A DNA stretch of 36,980 bases. It comes from Bacteroidota bacterium (GTDB taxonomy: Bacteria > Bacteroidota > Ignavibacteria > UBA10030 > SZUA-254). Position 1 is the stretch's first letter, and the number at the start of each line of letters is the position of its first letter. The position numbers and the translations under genes were made by a program. The notes under the pieces are model-generated. The model was not told where the DNA came from and searched no databases. It saw only the letters and a list, made by a program, of their open reading frames with translations. The DNA lies in the NCBI GenBank assembly GCA_036522515.1, contig DATDFQ010000016.1:1-36980 (forward strand), given 5' to 3'. Shown here piece after piece: positions 23,710-30,087 of this stretch.

Positions 23710-23920
23710 CTCTATCTCCTGATTCCGTTCATGTTTCCCGTCGGGCTGATCGCCCGGCGTATCTCCCGTTCGGGCCTAAGATGACGCTGCGCGCGCGGGT
23801 GCGATTCGCCGTCTATAATGTAAGGGTACGCCCGGCCCGGGGCTGTGGCAGAAGTCACACGGCCGCCCTTCCGTTGCCTGCGTCACAAGCCTCTTGCTTT
23901 CGCCATAACCGGCGATAGCT

Positions 23921-24053
23921 TCGCATTTTCATCTTTTCTCGTCATGCTGACATGCTCCTGGTCAGCATCTTTCCGAAGCGTAGCTTCGTAAAAATCCCGA
24001 CCTGAAACATGTCGGGATGACGAGCCGGGGAGAAAGATGGCCAAATCGAGGCA
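23921..24053. mobile_element. Family D MITE-like element, copy 2 (degenerate, core inverted)
   Basis: The left end TCGCATTTTCAT and right end GGCCAAATCGAGGCA resemble the ends of copy 1 (5146-5281) with several changes. The core hairpins GTCATGCTGACATG and CATGTCGGGATGAC are the same sequences as in copy 1 but in the opposite order. In the 431-bp gap 23710-24140, the part before this element shows only a TATAAT-like string at 23815-23820 and no gene. Confidence 0.6.
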
Positions 24054-24073
24054 TTTCCCCTCCGGCGGAATCC

Positions 24074-24102
24074 TTGTTAGACAACTTTAAAATCGCTAAT
24101 TT
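24074..24102 (+). promoter_or_regulatory. Putative promoter of the 24141 membrane protein gene
   Basis: TTGTTA (24074-24079), 17-bp spacer, TAATTT (24097-24102), about 20 bp beyond the D element; predicted leader about 32 nt. Confidence 0.5.
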
Positions 24103-24140
24103 GAGCCGTTAAGCCGGCCCACATCACCGACTAGTATATC

Positions 24141-24872
24141 TTGATTAGTCCAAAAAGTCAATACCGCTATTACCTCAGCCTCGACAAGACCGTAAAATTC
24201 GCCGCCGCGTTCTACGTGACACTTCTCATGGGCGGGACCTCCCTGGTCTGGCTGGGCATCGGCAGGGTCGCACGGGATATCCACACGGGGCATCTCACGG
24301 TTCCGCTGATGTTCGGCGGGAGCCTCCTGCTCGCCTTCGGCGGTCTTCTTTACGGGGTGGGTAGAATCAACTGGATCAGCGATATGCACGCCTGGCTGGA
24401 CAGGCATTTCTTCCGGCTCCTCGACAAATCCAACCTGGTTCTTTTCTCGGGATTATCCGCCGCCCTCGGGCCGGAAGAGATGATGAAGGTATCGTACCTC
24501 GAACCCGAGGACAAGGAGACCCTCACGAACGCCGTCTTCAACGGGCTCGCGGGAATCAACGCGATGTTCACGGGCCTGCTTCGCACCGGGATACTCCGTC
24601 TCTGGATCTGGTACTGGATCGCCATGTACGGCACGTTTGTCTTCACGATTCTTACCGTCGAGACGTTCGCGCTCGCCCTCCGGGGAATCGACCCCTACGC
24701 GAACATCAGCTTTGCGATTTGCTGGGGCCTGGCGCTGGCGCACTTTGCCGCAGGACTCATGCTGGGATCGTACCTTCTCCGGATGATGGAAGATGTCGCG
24801 AGGCTCCTGGTGGGGACGCAGAGGCACGAAATCGCCGCTCTCCTCAGGAAATATCTGGGAGGAGGAATATAG
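24141..24872 (+). CDS. Uncharacterised four-helix membrane protein
   Basis: 243 aa, not recognised. Hydrophobic helices at about 18-40, 54-74, 151-175 and 189-212. Between helices 2 and 3 lies a soluble loop of about 75 residues (MHAWLDRHFFRLLDKSN ... EPEDKETLTN), and the C-terminal tail is short and basic. There are no catalytic motifs, Cys pairs or transporter signatures. The start is a TTG at 24141 without a clear Shine-Dalgarno sequence; the next Met (codon 30) would cut helix 1, so TTG is preferred. The stop is 1 nt from that of the convergent gene at 24874, leaving no room for a terminator. Confidence 0.7.
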   Translation: MISPKSQYRYYLSLDKTVKFAAAFYVTLLMGGTSLVWLGIGRVARDIHTGHLTVPLMFGGSLLLAFGGLLYGVGRINWISDMHAWLDRHFFRLLDKSNLVLFSGLSAALGPEEMMKVSYLEPEDKETLTNAVFNGLAGINAMFTGLLRTGILRLWIWYWIAMYGTFVFTILTVETFALALRGIDPYANISFAICWGLALAHFAAGLMLGSYLLRMMEDVARLLVGTQRHEIAALLRKYLGGGI

Positions 24873-24873
24873 G

Positions 24874-25608
24874 CTATGGCTTGAAGGCGCCTTCGTAGCT
24901 AAACCGGCCGGTTGCGCTGTCGATATCCAGGGCAATTGAGGATCCTTCGTAGGCCGGTGACGTTCCGACGAGGCGCAACGTCCCCGGACCCCCCGATCCG
25001 ACGGCAAACGTAAACACCCCCGATCCTTTTAACCGTTCGGGGATGCTGTACCCTTCAAATCCCTTCCTGCCGTTCCCCCCCGCTGAATTCAGAATCGAAT
25101 AACTGCGCGCGTCGACGCCGATCTCGTTCAATCCGGACATCAAACCGATTTTTGCCAGCTGAACGGTAGTCGATTCCGGGATCCTGTTCGCCTCAGAATT
25201 GAATCTCACGGCGTCCGGGATCGAGGGGATGAACACCGATAAAGTGACCGCCCCTGCCGCAACAAAGAATATGGTCGCGATAAACGATTGGGGAGTTCCG
25301 CCCAGACGGAGCTTTCGCCATGAGAAGAGGAAAACCGTCGGAGCGGCGACAAATGAAAGGAGGACGAGGAGGAGGGGAAGAAATCGCTCACCCGGTTCGA
25401 TTCCCTTGCCGGCGAGTCCGCTGAACTCGGCGAGACCCAACTGAATTGCCGTTCTCGCCATGGAGCCCCACGGAGCGTAAGCGACGCTTGACCCGCGCCG
25501 GAAAACGAGATAGATCATCGCGCCGATGCTGAGGGCAAAGATCCATTCGAGAATAAGACGCGGGTTCTCGCTCCCGGTGCGCCCCGGGGTCTCAGTTCTC
25601 TGCTTCAT
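24874..25608 (-). CDS. Uncharacterised three-TM membrane protein, downstream member of pair
   Basis: 244 aa, not recognised. Helices at about 19-36, 76-95 and 108-128 are followed by a C-terminal soluble domain of about 115 residues, probably extracytoplasmic, ending GRFSYEGAFKP. The start ATG (25608) lies inside the end of the upstream gene (17-nt overlap) and has AAGGAAGGGG about 8 nt upstream, so the two are translated together. The same three-helix-plus-tail plan as its partner suggests they act as a complex, possibly as distant paralogues; this is inference. Confidence 0.72.
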   Translation of the reverse strand: MKQRTETPGRTGSENPRLILEWIFALSIGAMIYLVFRRGSSVAYAPWGSMARTAIQLGLAEFSGLAGKGIEPGERFLPLLLVLLSFVAAPTVFLFSWRKLRLGGTPQSFIATIFFVAAGAVTLSVFIPSIPDAVRFNSEANRIPESTTVQLAKIGLMSGLNEIGVDARSYSILNSAGGNGRKGFEGYSIPERLKGSGVFTFAVGSGGPGTLRLVGTSPAYEGSSIALDIDSATGRFSYEGAFKP

Positions 25609-26221
25609 ATCGCACCCCTTCCTTTGTGAGCACAGCTCTTGCCTGGACCATGCCGTTCTTCCCGTTGGAGTTCTTGAACGCAGGATCTCGTCCCGGGACG
25701 TAGGCCTCCTGGCCTACGAGGGAGATCGCCGTGTCCGAGAGGCTTGAGATGGACACCATCAGGCTATCTTCACTCGAGAACGGGACGTGCATGTTGACGC
25801 CGGGATTCGCGGAAGGATAGGTTTCCCGGAAGATTTCGCCCAGAGATTGCCGGCGGTCGGCGGGCTCGGCATAGTACGCGTTCATCACCTTCAGAAGCAT
25901 CGAAGGCATCACATCGACCATGACGGAGCGGCTGATGGAACCGCGAATCTCCCTGAACCCTTTCACCTGCATGCGGGCCCTCCCCTCCGCCTCTCTCCAG
26001 CAAAAAAAGACTCCGGCCCCCGTGAGAAGAAACAGGAACCAGGCGGCCGCCCGGCTCCACCGCGGGAACGGATAACGCGTCGCGAACGCGACGAGAGCGA
26101 CAAGATAGAGAGCGGCCGCAACCCCCGCCGCATCCAAAGAGGTCCACACGTCGCCCCCGGACGGCAGAAAGAACGCCGCGCTGACGACAATAACCCCTGC
26201 AACGATCCAGAGTATCCCCAT
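25592..26221 (-). CDS. Uncharacterised three-TM membrane protein, upstream member of pair
   Basis: 209 aa, not recognised. Helices at about 3-20, 30-47 and 57-74, then a soluble tail of about 135 residues ending GVRYEAEN. The tail contains GKNGMVQARAVLTKEGVRYE, which by eye recalls the beta-rich C-termini of pseudopilin-like proteins, but there is no prepilin leader. A strong AAGGAG lies 7 nt before the ATG at 26221. It lies 65 bp after the ZIP transporter gene on the same strand and may be cotranscribed with it. Inside the gene a perfect palindrome CGTAGGCC/tcct/GGCCTACG (25699-25718) encodes part of QEAYVPG. Confidence 0.72.
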   Translation of the reverse strand: MGILWIVAGVIVVSAAFFLPSGGDVWTSLDAAGVAAALYLVALVAFATRYPFPRWSRAAAWFLFLLTGAGVFFCWREAEGRARMQVKGFREIRGSISRSVMVDVMPSMLLKVMNAYYAEPADRRQSLGEIFRETYPSANPGVNMHVPFSSEDSLMVSISSLSDTAISLVGQEAYVPGRDPAFKNSNGKNGMVQARAVLTKEGVRYEAEN

Positions 26222-26254
26222 GATTTACTCCTTTCTTCGAAAGATGCCTGTAAG

Positions 26255-26293
26255 GGCGCCTGGATTCATCAGGCAAGAATTCCTGCCTACGCC
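26255..26293. repeat. Imperfect palindrome at the ZIP gene 3' end
   Basis: 39 bp bounded by GGCG and CGCC, with an inner AGGCAAGAATTCCTGCCT (26271-26288) that pairs with one mismatch. It overlaps the ZIP stop codon and fills most of the 65-bp gap before the next gene. It could be a small dispersed repeat or a 3' stabilising hairpin; no second copy was found in the window. Confidence 0.35.
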
Positions 26294-27021
26294 AGAGCCG
26301 CGACCAGGAACGTGAAGACCAATCCCAGAAATGTCAGGACGATCAATCCGGGAGAGCTCCGGTTGCTGTGCGCCTCCGGCAGGATGTCGCTCGCTCCGAT
26401 ATAAACGAGGAACCCGCCGAAGGAAGCGAGGTAGAGCACGAGAAAATAGTGGGGAATCTGAAAAAGGAGGGTCGAGCATGCCCCAAGGAGGGGAGCCAGC
26501 GCATCTCCTGCCAGAACAATCCTCGCGCGTTTGACCGAGTTTTTATGGAGAAGCATGAGAGAAACGGTGTTCATCCCGTCTGTGAAATCGTGCGAGATCA
26601 CCGCGAGCGCGACGAGGATTCCGACGGCATTGCTCACCTGAAATCCCAACCCGATTCCCACGCCGTCCAGGAAACTGTGCCCCATCAGGGCGAACGCCGA
26701 AAGCATCCCGACGTGCGGATGCTTATGGTCGGCATATTCCCCCTCGTGGGCATGATGGATCAGGATGACCTTCTCGAGGACGTGGAAGAGCATGAAGCCC
26801 GCCGCGAAGGCGATCATGATCCCCGTCGCATTATAGTTGTTCTCCTTCACCTGATTCATGATTTCGGGAAGGATGTCGAAACTGAAGACGCCGATGAGGA
26901 CCCCGGCGGTGAACGCCATGATCGGATGGAGCCGATCCTTGAATCGAATCGAAAACATCCCGCCCAGAAGGGTGGAAACCAACGTGCCGACGGAGAAGAG
27001 CCAGAAACCTAAAGAGCGCAT
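26287..27021 (-). CDS. ZIP-family divalent metal transporter
   Basis: 244-aa polytopic membrane protein that should import Zn2+ or a related cation. The metal-site helices are clear: GHSFLDGVGIG (His115, Asp119; ZIP helix IV) and SHDFTDGMN (His144, Asp148; helix V). A His-rich loop HHAHEGEYADHKHPH (89-103) between helices III and IV is the usual cytoplasmic metal-binding loop. The length fits bacterial ZIPs of the short type. The open frame continues to 27393, through repeats and into the divergent gene at 27366, so the ATG at 27021 (MRSLGFWLF) is chosen; its promoter lies at 27070-27098. Confidence 0.93.
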   Translation of the reverse strand: MRSLGFWLFSVGTLVSTLLGGMFSIRFKDRLHPIMAFTAGVLIGVFSFDILPEIMNQVKENNYNATGIMIAFAAGFMLFHVLEKVILIHHAHEGEYADHKHPHVGMLSAFALMGHSFLDGVGIGLGFQVSNAVGILVALAVISHDFTDGMNTVSLMLLHKNSVKRARIVLAGDALAPLLGACSTLLFQIPHYFLVLYLASFGGFLVYIGASDILPEAHSNRSSPGLIVLTFLGLVFTFLVAALA

Positions 27022-27069
27022 GGCACCCGGGAGACTGAGAGATTGAAAGCCTGATTGAGAAACAGGGTT

Positions 27070-27098
27070 AAGGTAGCGAGAAATGGAGCGAGTGTCAA
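27070..27098 (-). promoter_or_regulatory. Promoter of the ZIP transporter gene
   Basis: Minus strand: consensus TTGACA (27098-27093), 17-bp spacer, TACCTT (27075-27070), about 45-50 nt before the ATG at 27021. No Zur-like dyad was recognised. Confidence 0.55.
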
Positions 27099-27127
27099 CA
27101 AAGGAAACGGGCCGGTGGCCGAACAAA

Positions 27128-27240
27128 CGCAGCCTAAAGGCTGCGGCTACCAGGCCCGAGTCATCGGTAGGCGCAACCTTTAGGTTGCGTCCCCGGCGCG
27201 GAGCGCCGGGATATGCGTTCCCACGCAGAGCGTGGGAACG
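27128..27240. repeat. Family B (copy 3) joined to family A (short copy)
   Basis: 27128-27189 is a full family B unit: CGCAGCCTAAAGGCTGCG, GGCTACC...GGTAGGC, CGCAACCTTTAGGTTGCG. 27192-27210 is CCCGGCGC/gga/GCGCCGGG and 27218-27240 is GTTCCCACGC..GCGTGGGAAC, the end of a family A unit. Arm sequences changed in both strands together, so pairing is kept between copies. Confidence 0.85.
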
Positions 27241-27249
27241 AGAAATAGA

Positions 27250-27322
27250 AGAGTTGAAAGATGCTGACCAGGAGCATGTCAGCATGACGAGGCAGAGAGA
27301 CTTTCGGCCAAATTGAGACACC
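27250..27322. mobile_element. Family D element, copy 3 (left end missing)
   Basis: From GAAGAGTTGAAAGATGCTGA to the terminal AAATTGAGACACC (27310-27322) it matches the right half of copy 1 almost base for base. The left half is absent and replaced by the family A unit. Confidence 0.75.
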
Positions 27323-27328
27323 ACGCTC

Positions 27329-27357
27329 TTGACATTACCGCACGATTTGAGTAAGAT
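27329..27357 (+). promoter_or_regulatory. Promoter giving a leaderless transcript of the 27366 gene
   Basis: TTGACA (27329-27334), 17-bp spacer, TAAGAT (27352-27357), 6 bp past the D element. Only 8 nt lie between the -10 and the ATG at 27366, so the transcript should start at or next to the ATG. Confidence 0.65.
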
Positions 27358-27365
27358 ATTGCACC

Positions 27366-28034
27366 ATGAACCAGGCGAGCAGATCGAACGCACCGGGCAA
27401 GGCGGGGACGCCGTATCCTCTCTTCTATGCCATCTCGTTCCTCGAGGGAGCGGCCGTCATGGCGTGCGAGCTGATCGGCGCGAAGCTGATCGCACCCTAC
27501 TACGGAAATTCTCTCTACGTGTGGACGAGCGTGCTGGGGACGACGCTCGGCGGATTGACGGCCGGGTATTACCTCGGTGGAATGATCTCCGAGAAACCGT
27601 TTCTTCGAAGAAACCTGAGGAACATCCTGATCGCCTCGACGGCTCTATTCGCGGTGATGCCGCGTCTCTCTTCCCTGGTGATGAACGCCTCCCTCAGTTT
27701 CTCGATTCAGGTTGGATCGCTTCTTTCCTGCATCGTCTTCATTTTTCCCCTCCTGCTCTGTTTCGGCATGGTCTCGCCGCTGGTCATACGGATCGTCTCC
27801 GAAAACGTCGAGGGTGTCGGCAAGAAGGCCGGAACCGTCTATGCGATCTCCACCCTGGGAGGGATCCTGATGACCTTCACCGTCGCCTTTTATTCCATTC
27901 CTTCGCTTGGACTCGCCGCAAGCTCGTACGCCACGGCGGGACTCCTGCTCACGGCGGCAGTGCTCTCCACGGTCGCGCCGCCGGACGTATCTGTGTCCGC
28001 GCCCCAAGAAGTGTCAGTTCGCAAAGCGATCTGA
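27366..28034 (+). CDS. Membrane-only paralogue of the spermidine-synthase-like protein
   Basis: 222 aa, about six hydrophobic helices, no soluble enzyme domain. It aligns with the N-terminal membrane part of the next gene: ISFLEGAAVMACELIGAKLIAPYYGNSLYVWTSVLG here against LAFIEGAAVISVELLGAKMLTPFFGNSLIVWASVIG there. This is the membrane module of fused MFS/spermidine-synthase-like proteins. It has no ribosome site and an almost leaderless promoter. The stop is 8 nt before the next gene, so the two form an operon. Whether it is a real stand-alone subunit or a duplicate that lost its synthase half is open; the frame itself is intact. Confidence 0.85.
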   Translation: MNQASRSNAPGKAGTPYPLFYAISFLEGAAVMACELIGAKLIAPYYGNSLYVWTSVLGTTLGGLTAGYYLGGMISEKPFLRRNLRNILIASTALFAVMPRLSSLVMNASLSFSIQVGSLLSCIVFIFPLLLCFGMVSPLVIRIVSENVEGVGKKAGTVYAISTLGGILMTFTVAFYSIPSLGLAASSYATAGLLLTAAVLSTVAPPDVSVSAPQEVSVRKAI

Positions 28035-28042
28035 ACCCCGGG

Positions 28043-29653
28043 ATGTCCAAGAAGAAACACGGCAGGGAAACCGCCCGGACCGAGCCCGGGAAACGAATCG
28101 CGGCCTCGACCTACCTCCTTCTGGCGTTCATCGAGGGGGCCGCGGTGATTTCGGTCGAGCTCCTCGGAGCCAAGATGCTGACCCCCTTCTTCGGCAACTC
28201 GCTCATCGTCTGGGCGTCCGTCATCGGGGTCACGATAACGTTCCTCACCATCGGCTATTACGCCGGCGGATTGCTCTCCCGGGGCGCCAACCCCGACCTC
28301 TATCTGGCTCTGGCGTTTCTCTCCGCGGCAGCCCTGATCACGTTCATGTCCACGTGGGCGCACACGATGTTCGGGTGGTTTCAAGCGTCCTCGGTCTATT
28401 CGGCCAGCATCGTTTCGGCCTCTCTCCTTCTCGGGCCTCCCCTGTTCGCCTTCGGAACCACATCTCCGCTTGTGATCAGGCAGCTCTCGAGGCAGGTCGC
28501 CGAGGCCGGGAAAAAAGCCGGGCTGGTCTATGCTGTTTCCACGGTCGGCGGAATTGTCTTCACGTTTCTCGCCGGGTTTGTGCTGATACCCGCACTCGGC
28601 ATCACGATCCCCCTCTATATCATCGCCTGTCTCCTGTTCGGCTTTACAGCACTCTTCATGTACAGCAAGACGGTGATGGGGACGATCGTCGCGGTGGTGT
28701 TTCTCAAAGCCCTCACTCTGGCCCACGGGGGCGCCGAACCGGGGGGCGCTCTCTCGGTTCCGTTCGTGAGCGAAGGGTTGCTGGGCCAGTTGAAGGTCGT
28801 CGACAAAGTCGACACCGCGGCGAAGCTGGAGATACGCCACCTCTTGATCAACGGCATCCCCCAGACCCGCATCGTGAACAACGCCTTCAGGGTCTCCTAC
28901 TGGAAATACGTGCACGAAATCTCCATGTTTTCCTCGCTCAAGAAGGGGAGCCCCCACGTGCTGCTCTTCGGGTTCGCGGCGGGAAGCCTCGCCACCGAGC
29001 TGATCCGCATGAACATGACGCTGGATGCGGTCGAACTCGACGCCCGAATGATGCCGATCGCCCGGGACTATTTCTACTTCGACGATACGACGACCCGCTT
29101 CTTCGTCGACGACGCGCGCCATTACATCAAAACGGCGTCCTCCAAGTACGATCTCATCGTCTTCGACGTTCTGAACGGGGAAGTGCAGCCCTCCTATGTC
29201 TTCACCACGGAGAGCTTCCGCGAGCTGAAGAACCTCCTGAACGACGATGGAATGATCATCATAGAATTTCAGGAGATTCTTGCCAGGAAGAAAACGACGG
29301 TCTACAAGTGCATCGTGAACACGCTGCTCGAAGCGGGCTATAAGGCGTATGTCCACCTGGGGACCGGCGAGATCGTCGACATCATCATCGTGTCCTCTCC
29401 GAAGGATATTGATTTCTCCCGGTTGAAAAAGGAAAACATGAACCCCTGCTGCGCCGGGCAGCCGTGGACCGACGACCTGATCAAGAACCCGGTCCTCCGG
29501 TGCCCGAGCCCCTTCCCGGACGGTTTCGTCCTGACGGACGACAAGCCGGTGATCGATTATCTGAACGCTGAAACCATCAGGAAGTGGAGGGAAGGGGCCA
29601 TCATCAACTTCGCGCAGGTGGAGCTCACGGAGGGACTGAAGCTCTTCAAGTAA
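28043..29653 (+). CDS. Fused membrane / spermidine-synthase-like protein
   Basis: 536 aa. The N-terminal part (about 20-225) has six or seven membrane helices; the C-terminal part (about 245-500) is a Rossmann methyltransferase-like fold of the spermidine synthase family. In the latter, VLLFGFAAGS (306-315) replaces the glycine-rich loop, LDAVELDARM (327-336) carries the acidic binder, and DDARHYI..SSKYDLIVFDVLNGE (356-380) covers the active-site strand. True spermidine synthases have a catalytic Asp after this strand (D-x-x-D); here the segment is DVLNGE, so aminopropyl transfer is doubtful. The start ATG (28043) has no clear ribosome site and probably relies on reinitiation from the gene before. 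The frame is open back to 27329, but that part is out of frame with the real 27366 gene. Confidence 0.88.
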   Translation: MSKKKHGRETARTEPGKRIAASTYLLLAFIEGAAVISVELLGAKMLTPFFGNSLIVWASVIGVTITFLTIGYYAGGLLSRGANPDLYLALAFLSAAALITFMSTWAHTMFGWFQASSVYSASIVSASLLLGPPLFAFGTTSPLVIRQLSRQVAEAGKKAGLVYAVSTVGGIVFTFLAGFVLIPALGITIPLYIIACLLFGFTALFMYSKTVMGTIVAVVFLKALTLAHGGAEPGGALSVPFVSEGLLGQLKVVDKVDTAAKLEIRHLLINGIPQTRIVNNAFRVSYWKYVHEISMFSSLKKGSPHVLLFGFAAGSLATELIRMNMTLDAVELDARMMPIARDYFYFDDTTTRFFVDDARHYIKTASSKYDLIVFDVLNGEVQPSYVFTTESFRELKNLLNDDGMIIIEFQEILARKKTTVYKCIVNTLLEAGYKAYVHLGTGEIVDIIIVSSPKDIDFSRLKKENMNPCCAGQPWTDDLIKNPVLRCPSPFPDGFVLTDDKPVIDYLNAETIRKWREGAIINFAQVELTEGLKLFK

Positions 29654-29696
29654 ACGGGGCGTTCACTGTTCTATTAGTAGTGATACACCTTGTATT

Positions 29697-29807
29697 TGTC
29701 ATCCTGAGCACATTCGCTTCGCTCAGTGTAAACTCTGCGAAGGATCTCCCACCATTTGAAAGCCAAAAAGCCAGATCCTTCGGTCGCTCCGCTCCCTCCG
29801 GATAACA
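29697..29807. repeat. Family C repeat, copy 2
   Basis: It begins TGTCATCCTGAGCACATTCG and ends CTCCGGATAACA, a worn version of the inverted end of copy 1 (9446-9549). The inner AGATCCTTCGGTCGC is shared with copy 1. Confidence 0.8.
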
Positions 29808-30087
29808 AACGGAAATCGTTGAGGGAGAGCGTTTCCCCCAATATATAGCCTCCCTACCCGCCTACCCTCCCGCGCTAGGACCGAAGTTTTGGATCGCATA
29901 TCTGGATCCTCCCCTTTCTTACTGATCTCCCCAGAGGCTCAATTTCAAGCCCCGCACTTACTCGCCTCCAAAAAAACGGGTAAATCGTGCGCAAGTTGTT
30001 GCGGATCATATCCCACATTACTCGTTTTTATTATCATGTCCCCGCACCCTCTCAGATTCCACGTCAATTTCTTGAAGGATATTTAGA
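29808..30087 (+). other. AT-richer intergenic leader before the giant surface gene
   Basis: 280 bp with no frame of note. It is visibly richer in A/T than the rest of the window. No promoter with both hexamers was convincing; TATTAT at 30028-30033 is a possible -10 with a poor -35. The ribosome site GAAGGA lies about 9 nt before the ATG at 30088. Confidence 0.4.

Noticed and set aside
22159..23784. A 541-codon plus-strand frame opposite the Sll1717-type ATPase
   Set aside because: The minus-strand gene has Walker motifs and a good ribosome site; the opposite frame is a compositional shadow without recognisable motifs.
23815..23820. TATAAT as a promoter -10
   Set aside because: No acceptable -35 lies 16-18 bp away on the plus strand and the next rightward gene has a better promoter at 24074.
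27890..29356. A 488-codon minus-strand frame opposite the synthase-like gene
   Set aside because: Highly charged Glu/Arg/Gly-rich translation typical of antisense GC-rich frames; it spans the junction of two real genes.
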